Source of the DNA: Trichobilharzia szidati
Lineage: Eukaryota; Platyhelminthes; Trematoda; Strigeidida; Schistosomatidae
Direction of reading: 5' to 3'
DNA length: 64,000 nucleotides
NCBI GenBank assembly: GCA_944472155.2
Contig: OX235279.1
Span: 64,345,543 to 64,409,542 of the forward strand
Below, one piece after another: positions 44,726-53,994 of this stretch (positions are counted from its first letter, which is position 1; the number at the start of each line of letters is the position of its first letter). The notes beneath the pieces were generated by a model. That model saw only the letters and a list, made by a program, of their open reading frames with translations. It ran no database searches and had not been told where the DNA came from. Position numbers and translations under genes: made by a program.

Positions 44726-46002
44726 AAACACTTTTTTCTTTTCTACAGTTGGATGCTTTTCTTTCTCATCTTTTTCTCTGCTATACTTCTGTATAAATCC
44801 TTTAGGGTATCCGTTTTCCCTCAGGCATTTCTCGACGAAATCTAGTTCTTCTTTGACCTTGTTTGGTGAACATAGCTTCCTGGCTCTGTCGTACAAAGTC
44901 CTCACTAATCCACGTTTATAGCTTATGGGACAAAAGCTGTTATAGTGAAGATATTGTCCAGTCCAGGTTTCTTTTCTATAGATGGACTTTTCAATCATGC
45001 CTTCGTTTGTTCTTTTTACATTTAGATCCAGGAAATTGAACTCATTTTTATGTTCATATTCCATGGTGAACTTGATATTTGGGTGAATCTCATTTAGGCA
45101 ATCATATAATGCCGATGCGTGATCCATGTCGTTGCAAACAACAAATGTGTCATCAACATATCGGCGATAGTAGGTTGTTCCATTGATAGCAGAACTTAGT
45201 TGTGTCTGTTCAAGGTAGCCCATGAAGATATCAGCCAGGATAGGTCCCAGAGGTGAACCCATAGCGACCCCATCAATTTGTCGGTAGAGTTGATTGTTGA
45301 ATTTGAATTGTATATCTTTTGTGCAGAGCAGCAGTAGTCGCTTCATCTCTGTTTCCGGTAACGGTAGTAGATCCGTTTGTTTACAAATGATATCAATCGT
45401 TTCCATCAGTGGTACGTTTGTGAACAAGGAGGTCACGTCATACGATACCATGAGTTTGTCTGATATGTCAATGTTGTCAACTTCCTTGGAGAATTGGTAG
45501 CTATCCTTCAGGCTATGGGTTGCAAATTTAATTCGAATTGGCTCTATGGAATCAGCTAATCATCGAGCTAACTTGTGGCATGGTGAGTCAATCATTGACA
45601 AGATTGGTCTTAAAGGCACGTTTGCTTTATGGATTTTTGGTAGGCCGTACATAGACGGCAGGCGTCCACCTTTTGACTTCAGTTTATTGTGTGTTTCGCT
45701 GTTGATCAGTTTCTTCATTAGAAGTTCTTTCAGACATTTATTTACTTTATTTTCAAACGACGTTGTGGCATCTTTTTTGTTGTCTACTTCGAATTTTTCA
45801 TTGTCGTTTAGAATTGTCATCATTTTATGAATATAATCAGCTTTGTTCATTATAACAACCCCAGAGCCATTATCAGGTCTAAATATGACGATTTCATCGT
45901 TCTCATATAGTTTCTTCAGAGCTATTCTATGCTCTTCGCTCAGCATCATATGGTTCTCCATCGGCCTTATGTGGATATGTGAATACACTTCTGATGTCAC
46001 CT

Positions 46003-46318
46003 CCAACTGCGTTTATGAATTTACGTGCACTTGCGGGAGCAAGTACATTGGAAGGACAGAAAGAAGGGCTTCTATCCGGTTTTCTGAACATATTCCAAAA
46101 GCCTATGCCTGAAAGGAAGCAAATATTCTCAGAGTGCAATTACCAGACATATTGTTGATACCGGACATCTCGTAGAGATTTCTAAGTGCTTCAAAATATT
46201 AAATAGACAAAGGACAGCAAATTTACTACGATTTGCCGAAGCGATCGCAATCAAACGATTTAAACCAGACTTATGCATACAGAAAGAGAGTGTGATTAAC
46301 CTCTCACTCCCTTGGTAA
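46003..46318 (+). pseudogene. PLE GIY-YIG fragment, direct orientation
   Basis: Encodes DVTSNCVYEFTCTCGSKYIG, then RTERRASIRFSEHIP, with the same 1-nt deletion as copy A giving KAYA and a stop. The downstream frame (ITRHIVDTGH to the SLPW end) is otherwise intact. It joins copy A head to head near 45990-46003. Confidence 0.88.
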
Positions 46319-46750
46319 CTGAATTTTGATTTTGATTAGTCATCTAATTCAGTGATCTCAACTCACTGAGCAAATCTCAATCTTATAAACTGTAAATGCT
46401 TTTGTTTTTCGGAGTTGCCATGTGAACCCACAAGCTAACACTGTTTCTGTTAGTCAATTTTTCTGTTTTCTGTCTTACCCCTCCCCCCTCTTTTCAACTC
46501 TGAAAGTGTATAAATTGATGATGATAACTTAAACTAAAAATTGTAATGCTTTCATTCTTTTTTGGATGCGTCAATTTTATCTCTTCTCTACTACTAATCA
46601 AACATTAAAGTATGTTATTATCATTTATATAACCATTGTAATTTCAGGCAGTCTGCAGCTGATGAGAACCTGTGAAATAGAATGATATCATTTTATACTG
46701 CAAATTTCGTCTTCCTTTCTTTATCGAAATTTATCAAGGGAACCAGTTGT
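46319..46750 (+). repeat. PLE terminal repeat upstream of copy B
   Basis: 432 bp from the preceding stop codon to the copy B ATG. It holds T-rich sequence, CCTCCCCCCTCTTTTCAACT, the hammerhead and the leader. The same 432-bp length is found at 49124-49555. Confidence 0.88.
46654..46702 (+). ncRNA. Hammerhead ribozyme upstream of PLE copy B
   Basis: Stem I TGCAG (46654-46658) with CTGCA (46698-46702), CTGATGA (46659-46665), GAAA (46674-46677), 10-bp self-complementary stem III (46677-46696), triplet AUA. Predicted cleavage is after 46697. Helix II (GAACCTGT) pairs poorly, which is the one weak point. Confidence 0.8.
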
Positions 46751-49123
46751 ATGAAGTTCTTGAAAGGACGCCTCCCTGCCAAAACTATTAAGTCACTGAA
46801 TCAGGTGGTGAGCATTCGATGCAGAATATCTAGAGAATCAACAAAGATCAGGTTCTATGAACAGTGTTTGCAATCAGGTTGTTTCCCACGGCAGTTCCTG
46901 AAACAAGTGCGATCGGCTAAACTCCCACCTTCCCAAAAGAATCTCCGTCGAATAACAAAATCTCACATCGAATCTTCATACCAGTACCTCTCTGAATTGA
47001 AATCTCGTCTGGCTACCTATGATACCCTACTAAGCGAGCTTAATATCATTCGCTGGCTAAAATTCATGAATTTTATCAAAGAGCTACAATCGAAAACATC
47101 CAAGGAATATGAAACTCAGCTGACAAAAGCGTTGGTGAAAGAGAAGCTAATCGAAGAATTCCCAGAATCACCTGAACGCTACGTCTGTAATCTATCAAAA
47201 TTACAATTAAACAAAACCGAATTAGAAGCCTTATCTCTAGGTTTCAAGTTTCACGTCTCCAAGAAGCAGATCAGTCGTATAGATACAGAAGCACAATTCG
47301 AACACTTATACCATCAACTCCACGACCTGAAACCCTTAGACGAAGATAAAAGAGGATGGCTAAAGTCTAAACTTGTTGATATTGCTAACCAATACCACAT
47401 ATCGCCAATGGAGAACCATAAGATGCTGACCGAAGAGCATAGAATAGCTCTGAAGAAACTATATGAGAACGATGAAATCGTCATATTTAGACCTGATAAT
47501 GGCTCTGGGGTTGTTATAATGAACAAAGCTGATTATATTCATAAAATGATGACAATTCTAAACGACAAAGAAAAATTCGAAGTAGACAACAAAAAAGATG
47601 CCACAACGTCGTTTGAAAATAAAGTAAATAAATGTCTGAAAGAACTTCTAATGAAGAAACTAATCAACAGCGAAACATACAATAAACTGAAGTCAAAAGG
47701 TGGACGCCTGCCGTCTATGTACGGCCTACCAAAAATCCATAAAGCAAACGTGCCTTTAAGACCAATCTTGTCAATGATTGACTCACCATGCCACAAGTTA
47801 GCTCGATGATTAGCTGATTCCATAGAGCCAATTCGAATTAAATTTGCAACCCATAGCCTGAAGGATAGCTACCAATTCTCCAAGGAAGTTGACAACATTG
47901 ACATATCAGACAAACTCATGGTATCGTATGACGTGACCTCCTTGTTCACAAACGTACCACTGATGGAAACGATTGATATCATTTGTAAACAAACGGATCT
48001 ACTACCGTTACCGGAAACAGAGATGAAGCGACTACTGCTGCTCTGCACAAAAGATATACAATTCAAATTCAACAATCAACTCTACCGACAAATTGATGGG
48101 GTCGCTATGGGTTCACCTCTGGGACCTATCCTGGCTGATATCTTCATGGGCTACCTTGAACAGACACAACTAAGTTCTGCTATCAATGGAACAACCTACT
48201 ATCGCCGATATGTTGATGACACATTTGTTGTTTGCAACGACATGGATCACGCATCGGCATTATATGATCGCCTAAATGAGATTCATCCAAATATCAAGTT
48301 CACCATGGAATATGAACATAAAAATGAGTTCAATTTCCTGGATCTAAATGTAAAAAGAACAAACGAAGGCATGATTGAAAAGTCCATCTATAGAAAAGAA
48401 ACCTGGACTGGACAATATCTTCACTATAACAGCTTTTGTCCCATAAGCTATAAACGTGGATTAGTGAGGACTTTGTACGACAGAGCCAGGAAGCTATGTT
48501 CACCAAACAAGGTCGAAGAAGAACTAGATTTCGTCGAGAAATGCCTGAGGGAAAACGGATACCCTAAAGGATTTATACAGAAGTATAGCAGAGAAAAAGA
48601 TAAGAAAGAAAAGCATCCAACTGTAGAAAAGAAAAAAGTGTTTATTTGTCTCCCATTCAAAGGAGATGCAGTTTCACAAAAGATTGACAGAAGACTGAAA
48701 GGAGCAATAAATAGAAGCTTCCCGGCAGCAAAACTCATAACAGTATACAACACCACTCCTTCTATGATCCACTCAAAACTGGATAAATACCCTGCTGATG
48801 TCACCTCCAACTGCGTTTATGAATTTACGTGCACTTGCGGGAGCAAGTACATTGGAAGGACAGAAAGAAGGGCTTCTATCCGGTTTTCTGAACATATTCC
48901 AAGAAACCTATGCCTGAAAGGAAGCAAATATTCTCAGAGTGCAATTACCAGACATATTGTTGATACCGGACATCTCGTAGAGATTTCTAAGTCCTTCAAA
49001 ATATTAAATAGACAAAGGACAGCAAATTTACTACGATTTGCCGAAGCGATCGCAATCAAACGATTTAAACCAGACTTATGCATACAGAAAGAGAGTGTGA
49101 TTAACCTCTCACTCCCTTGGTAA
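46751..49123 (+). pseudogene. PLE RT/GIY-YIG protein, copy B (one nonsense mutation)
   Basis: Full-length copy, 791 codons including the stop, differing from copy C by a handful of residues. One TGG to TGA change at 47807-47809, in the block CHKLARW just before the RT palm, splits it into a 46751-47809 frame and a frame reopening at ATG 47918. All catalytic motifs remain (YDVTSLFTN, GVAMGSPLGP, YVDD, CVYEFTC, KYIGRTERR). Without readthrough the first product would have no RT. Confidence 0.92.
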
Positions 49124-49555
49124 CTGAATTTTGATTTTGATTAGTCATCTAATTCAGTGATCTCAACTCACTGAGCAAATCTCAATCTTATAAACTGTAA
49201 ATGCTTTTGTTTTTTGGAGTTGCCATGTGAACCTACAAGCTAACACTGTTTCTGTTAATCAATTTTTCTGTTTTCTGTCTTACCCCTCCCCCCTCTTTTC
49301 AACTCTGAAAGTGTATAAATTGATGATGATAACTTAAACTAAAAATTGTAATGCTTTCATTCTTTTTTGGATGCGTCAATTTTATCTCTTCTCTACTACT
49401 AATCAAACATTAAAGTATGTTATTATCATTTATATAACCATTGTAATTTCAGGTAGTCTGCAGCTGATGAGAACCTGTGAAATAGAATGATATCATTTTA
49501 TACTGCAAATTTCGTCTTCCTTTCTTTATCGAAATTTATCAAGGGAACCAGTTGT
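49124..49555 (+). repeat. PLE terminal repeat between copies B and C
   Basis: 432 bp from the copy B stop to the copy C ATG. It serves as 3' region of B and leader of C, the arrangement expected for a tandem with one shared terminal repeat. Confidence 0.9.
49459..49507 (+). ncRNA. Hammerhead ribozyme between PLE copies B and C
   Basis: Same sequence as the copy B ribozyme, with predicted cleavage after 49502. The stem III palindrome contains an ATG (49487-49489) in frame with copy C. Cleavage removes it, leaving ATG 49556 as the first AUG. Confidence 0.82.
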
Positions 49556-51928
49556 ATGAAGTTCTTGAAAGGACGCCTCCCTGCCAAAACTATTAAGTCA
49601 CTGAATCAGGTGGTGAGCATTCGATGCAGAATATCTAGAGAATCAACAAAGATCAGGTTCTATGAACAGTGTTTGCAATCAGGTTGTTTCCCACGGCAGT
49701 TCCTGAAACAAGTGCGATCGGCTAAACTCCCACCTTCCCAAAAGAATCTCCGTCGAATAACAAAATCTCACATCGAATCTTCATACCAGTACCTCTCTGA
49801 ATTGAAATCTCGTCTGGCTACCTATGATACCCTACTAAGCGAGCTTAATATCATTCGCTGGCTAAAATTCATGAATTTTATCAAAGAGCCACAATCGAAA
49901 ACATCCAAGGAATATGAAACTCAGCTGACAAAAGCGTTGGTGAAAGAGAAGCTAATCGAAGAATTCCCAGAATCACCTGAACGCTACGTCTGTAATCTAT
50001 CAAAATTACAATTAAACAAAACCGAATTAGAAGCCTTATCTCTAGGTTTCAAGTTTCACGTCTCCAAGAAGCAGATCAGTCGTATAGATACAGAAGCACA
50101 ATTCGAACACTTATACCATCAACTCCACGACCTGAAACCCTTAGACGAAGATAAAAGAGGATGGCTAAAGTCTAAACTTGTTGATATTGCTAACCAATAC
50201 CACATATCGCCAATGGAGAACCATATGATGCTGAGCGAAGAGCATAGAATAGCTCTGAAGAAACTATATGAGAACGATGAAATCGTCATATTTAGACCTG
50301 ATAATGGCTCTGGGGTTGTTATAATGAACAAAGCTGATTATATTCATAAAATGATGACAATTCTAAACGACAATGAAAAATTCGAAGTAGACAACAAAAA
50401 AGATGCCACAACGTCGTTTGAAAATAAAGTAAATAAATGTCTGAAAGAACTTCTAATGAAGAAACTAATCAACAGCGAAACACACAATAAACTGAAGTCA
50501 AAAGGTGGACGCCTGCCGTCTATGTACGGCCTACCAAAAATCCATAAAGCAAACGTGCCTTTAAGACCAATCTTGTCAATGATTGACTCACCATGCCACA
50601 AGTTAGCTCGATGGTTAGCTGATTCTATAGAGCCAATTCGAATTAAATTTGCAACCCATAGCCTGAAGGATAGCTACCAATTTTCCAAGGAAGTTGACAA
50701 TATTGACATATCAGACAAACTCATGGTATCGTATGACGTGACCTCCTTGTTCACAAACGTACCACTGATGGAAACGATTGATATCATTTGTAAACAAACG
50801 GATCTACTACCGTTACCGGAAACAGAGATGAAGCGACTACTGCTGCTCTGCACAAAAGATATACAATTCAAATTCAACAATCAACTCTACCGACAAATTG
50901 ATGGGGTCGCGATGGGTTCACCTCTGGGACCTATCCTGGCTGATATCTTCATGGGCTACCTTGAACAGACACAACTAAGTTCTGCTATCAATGGAACAAC
51001 CTACTATCGCCGATATGTTGATGACACATTTGTTGTTTGCAACGACATGGATCACGCATCGGCATTATATGATCGCCTAAATGAGATCCATCCAAATATC
51101 AAATTCACCATGGAATATGAACATAAAAATGAGTTCAATTTCCTGGATCTAAATGTAAAAAGAACAAACGAAGGCATGATTGAAAAGTCCATCTATAGAA
51201 AAGAAACCTGGACTGGACAATATCTTCACTATAACAGCTTTTGTCCCATAAGCTATAAACGTGGATTAGTGAGGACTTTGTACGACAGAGCCAGGAAGCT
51301 ATGTTCACCAAACAAGGTCGAAGAAGAACTAGATTTCGTCGAGAAATGCCTGAGGGAAAATGGATACCCTAAGGGATTTATACAGAAGTATAGCAGAGAA
51401 AAAGATAAGAAAGAAAAGCATCCAACTGTAGAAAAGAAAAAAGTGTTTATTTGTCTCCCATTCAAAGGAGATGCAGTGTCACAAAAGATTGACAAAAGAC
51501 TGAAAGGAGCAATAAATAGAAGCTTCCCGGCAGCAAAACTCATAACAGTATACAACACCACTCCTTCTATAATCCACTCAAAACTGGATAAATACCCTGC
51601 TGATGTCACCTCCAACTGCGTTTATGAATTTACGTGCACTTGCGGGAGCAAGTACATTGGAAGGACAGAAAGAAGGGCTTCTATCCGGTTTTCTGAACAT
51701 ATTCCAAGAAACCTATGCCTGAAAGGAAGCAAATATTCTCAGAGTGCAATTACCAGACATATTGTTGATACCGGACATCTCGTAGAGATTTCTAAGTCCT
51801 TCAAAATATTAAATAGACAAAGGACAGCAAATTTACTACGATTTGCCGAAGCGATCGCAATCAAACGATTTAAACCAGACTTATGCATACAGAAAGAGAG
51901 TGTGATTAACCTCTCACTCCCTTGGTAA
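49556..51928 (+). CDS. Penelope-like element RT + GIY-YIG protein, intact copy C
   Basis: 790 residues with no break; the only intact retroelement protein in the window. It would copy element RNA into DNA and nick the target. The N-terminal 330 residues are basic and helical with no known domain. RT follows: YDVTSLFTNVP (catalytic Asp394), GVAMGSPLGPILAD (about 450-463), YVDD (487-490). After a charged linker (KKEKHPTVEKKKVFICLPFK) the GIY-YIG endonuclease starts at Cys688: VYEFTCTCGSKYIGRTERR, EHIPRNLCLKGS, then the KRFKPDLCIQKE tail. The Cys pair next to GIY is usual for PLEs. I chose ATG 49556 over the in-frame ATG 49487 because the earlier one lies inside the hammerhead. It may be active: ORF, RT, endonuclease, ribozyme and both terminal repeats are present. 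Expression is not shown by the sequence. Confidence 0.93.
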   Translation: MKFLKGRLPAKTIKSLNQVVSIRCRISRESTKIRFYEQCLQSGCFPRQFLKQVRSAKLPPSQKNLRRITKSHIESSYQYLSELKSRLATYDTLLSELNIIRWLKFMNFIKEPQSKTSKEYETQLTKALVKEKLIEEFPESPERYVCNLSKLQLNKTELEALSLGFKFHVSKKQISRIDTEAQFEHLYHQLHDLKPLDEDKRGWLKSKLVDIANQYHISPMENHMMLSEEHRIALKKLYENDEIVIFRPDNGSGVVIMNKADYIHKMMTILNDNEKFEVDNKKDATTSFENKVNKCLKELLMKKLINSETHNKLKSKGGRLPSMYGLPKIHKANVPLRPILSMIDSPCHKLARWLADSIEPIRIKFATHSLKDSYQFSKEVDNIDISDKLMVSYDVTSLFTNVPLMETIDIICKQTDLLPLPETEMKRLLLLCTKDIQFKFNNQLYRQIDGVAMGSPLGPILADIFMGYLEQTQLSSAINGTTYYRRYVDDTFVVCNDMDHASALYDRLNEIHPNIKFTMEYEHKNEFNFLDLNVKRTNEGMIEKSIYRKETWTGQYLHYNSFCPISYKRGLVRTLYDRARKLCSPNKVEEELDFVEKCLRENGYPKGFIQKYSREKDKKEKHPTVEKKKVFICLPFKGDAVSQKIDKRLKGAINRSFPAAKLITVYNTTPSIIHSKLDKYPADVTSNCVYEFTCTCGSKYIGRTERRASIRFSEHIPRNLCLKGSKYSQSAITRHIVDTGHLVEISKSFKILNRQRTANLLRFAEAIAIKRFKPDLCIQKESVINLSLPW

Positions 51929-52338
51929 CTGAATTTTGATTTTGATTAGTCATCTAATTCAGTGATCTCAACTCACTGAACAAATCTCAATCTTATAAAC
52001 TGTAACTGCTTTTGTTTTTTGGAGTTGCTATGTGAACCTACAAGCTAACACTGTTTCTGTTAATCAATTTTTCTGTTTTCTGTCTTACCCCTCCCCCCTC
52101 TTTTCAACTTTGAAAGTGTATAAATTGATGATGATAACTTAAACTAAAAATTGTAATGCTTTCATTCTTTTTTGGATGCGTCAATTTTATCTCTTCTCTA
52201 CTACTAATCAAACATTAAAGTATGTTATTATCATTTATATAACCATTGTAATTTCAGGTAGTCTGCAGCTGATGAGAACCTGTGAAATAGAATGATATCA
52301 TTTTATACTGCAAATTTCGTCTTCCTTTCTTTATCGAA
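51929..52338 (+). repeat. PLE terminal repeat, right end of array
   Basis: Terminal repeat after copy C, ending 31 nt past the predicted ribozyme cut at TTTATCGAA. It lacks the last part of the leader (ATTTATCAAGGGAACC) found at the inverted left end, so the left end carries an extra tail. Confidence 0.88.
52264..52312 (+). ncRNA. Hammerhead ribozyme at the right end of the PLE array
   Basis: Identical core to the copies at 46654 and 49459; predicted cleavage after 52307. Confidence 0.82.
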
Positions 52339-52351
52339 ACTTGCTGAACGT

Positions 52352-52885
52352 GTTTTGAAATGCAGAATCAGCTGTTAACCATATTTACTAACACATTAAA
52401 ATAAGCTGATGAACACAAAACATCACTTAACCTACTCCAAAACCGTTAATTGGGAATATACTATTTATCAATACAGTTCAATCCTTCTCCCCTTGAATAT
52501 ATGCACTTCATACCGTCGAATTAGTTGTGTTCTCTGAGCTGGCTGACTTAACTGCGAAGCTTTCGTCGTCCTGCTAGACAACATCTAGAAGTATTATAAT
52601 TCAATCAGTTATGGTTAGATAGGTTCATTTGTGTGTATGTTCACATTTAATTTTCGTGAAGTTATACGTGCTTTGCCAATCGTTTATTTGAGGATTCTTT
52701 ATTCAGTATTACATAAATGAATAGCAATGTCTGATAAACATTGACCTACGCCTACGACTAATAACGTTATCATTGTCTTATTTATCTTATTATTTTGGCT
52801 ACTTCATCGTTAATAGCTTATTATGTAATCGATCTGAACACACATTTGTCCGAATAACTAAAAGAAAAACAGCTTTTTCACGATA
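52352..52885. other. Unassigned stretch
   Basis: AT-rich, without recognised features. Confidence 0.4.
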
Positions 52886-52889
52886 TCAT

Positions 52890-53760
52890 GAATTCATTTT
52901 ATTTCACAGGATTTTCGTCAGCTGCATACAACCTAAGCAATCAACTATATCAGCAATGAATATTTATTTCATTTTGTAAGAGTAGAACAGGTTACCAAAA
53001 ATGGAGGCGAGGTACGAAGTATATGAGAAGTTAGAGTAGAGAATTATAATCGAAATATAGACATTATATGTTGTACATAAAAGAATGTTCTGGAATTTAA
53101 GGGTAATTCACCCATAAATGGAGACAACTACATAGTAACGTGCAAAGCTATTCAACGGAAATGAAATAGGTCAAGGGCATAGAAATATTAAGAATTAGTA
53201 AGGAAACAGATGAATGAAATTATCGAGCTATGTCCTAAAAATAAAAAAATGAGATTTTGACAAGTGACTAACAAGGTATTAATTAATCGGTTAGTAACAC
53301 TTTCCTTTTGCACATGTAATTAATGTTTCACTCTTTGGATAGTCACAGCTACAGTAATTCGAAGTAGTCGTGAATTGTTGTGTCTGTTCAACACCTCAGA
53401 AGATTCTTCTATGTTGATGTGCTTTCCTTCATCAGCCAGGTGCCGAGCTATGGAACTATTAAATGATGCCAAACCTCTAAGAGATAAATTATTCAGTAAT
53501 GCTTGTAGACGACCGTCTCTCTGTTCTTTCTACATACTTGTTACCAAATTTACACGTGAATTCATGAGCATAACCTAAATTTAGGCTATGTAATCGAACA
53601 GGTTGTTTTATGTAGGAAGACCAGTTTGGCGTCTGGATTCGTCGTTGGCATTGCGTCATCTATCTGCCTAGCAACTCTTTCTCCAATTTAATCACTTTTA
53701 AATTGTAATGTGAGAAATACCGGTTTCTTCTTGACAGTACTATACCTTCCTCATGTTACA
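52890..53760 (-). pseudogene. PLE family-2 3' end with terminal repeat
   Basis: From right to left on the minus strand: VKKKPVFLTLQFKSD (post-RT linker), ARQIDDAMP and AKLVFLHKTTCSI. Then comes a GIY-YIG domain (HEFTCKFGNKYVERTERRSS; YIG changed to YVE), IARHLADEGKHINIEESSEV and an HVQKESVTN tail near 53280. The terminal repeat follows (52890-53170), matching 23716-23965. Its hammerhead is cut off in stem III at 52890. Several frameshifts and stops. Confidence 0.78.
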
Positions 53761-53994
53761 TTTACTGTACTTCTCTACCAATCGTTTGGGATATCGTTTA
53801 CTTCTTAATTACTCCTCTTATTTTTCCGAAATTATGTATTGTGTAATCCGTTTGTTTTATTTTCACAATTATTTCTGCCCATCGATTTTTGTATTAATCT
53901 TCTTGATTAATTATGTCCCTGTTGTATGTTGATACCGACTAATTGTTGTTAACAAACTTATCACCACTAGATTGGTAAATATTTTTGTATTGTA

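Larger units (their letters stand above)
44000..45990 (-). pseudogene. PLE protein, inverted copy A (N-terminus lost, SINE-interrupted)
   Basis: The minus strand encodes the RT core (YDVTSLFTNVPL, GVAMGSPLGPILADIFMG, YRRYVDDTFVV) and the GIY-YIG region of the family. The N-terminal third is missing: the frame starts just before PMENHMMLSEEH. A 234-bp SINE at 44492-44725 splits the segment after RT (VEKKKVF). A 1-nt deletion after EHIP turns the C-terminus into KAYA and a stop. Identical changes occur in the plus-strand fragment at 46003-46318. Dead, but otherwise about as well preserved as copies B and C. Confidence 0.88.
43564..52338. mobile_element. PLE family-1 array, one 8.8-kb insertion
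   Basis: Order from the left: an inverted leader, hammerhead, terminal repeat and partial coding copy A (minus, to about 45990); a short plus-strand GIY-YIG fragment (46003-46318); a terminal repeat; full copy B; a terminal repeat; full copy C; a terminal repeat ending after its hammerhead at TTTATCGAA. The flanks carry ACTTGCAGAAAGT (43551-43563) and ACTTGCTGAACGT (52339-52351), a 13-bp duplication with two differences. The repeat unit from B to C is 2805 bp. Full PLEs often show an inverted partial terminal repeat with tandem copies, so I read this as one complex insertion. Confidence 0.85.

Noticed and set aside
44699..45451. Separate 250-residue minus-strand gene
   Set aside because: It is the RT part of PLE copy A, truncated by the SINE insertion; it matches copies B and C.
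49487..49555. N-terminal 23 residues of the longest PLE frame
   Set aside because: They are encoded by the hammerhead and leader; cleavage would remove the first ATG, and the protein pattern starts at 49556.
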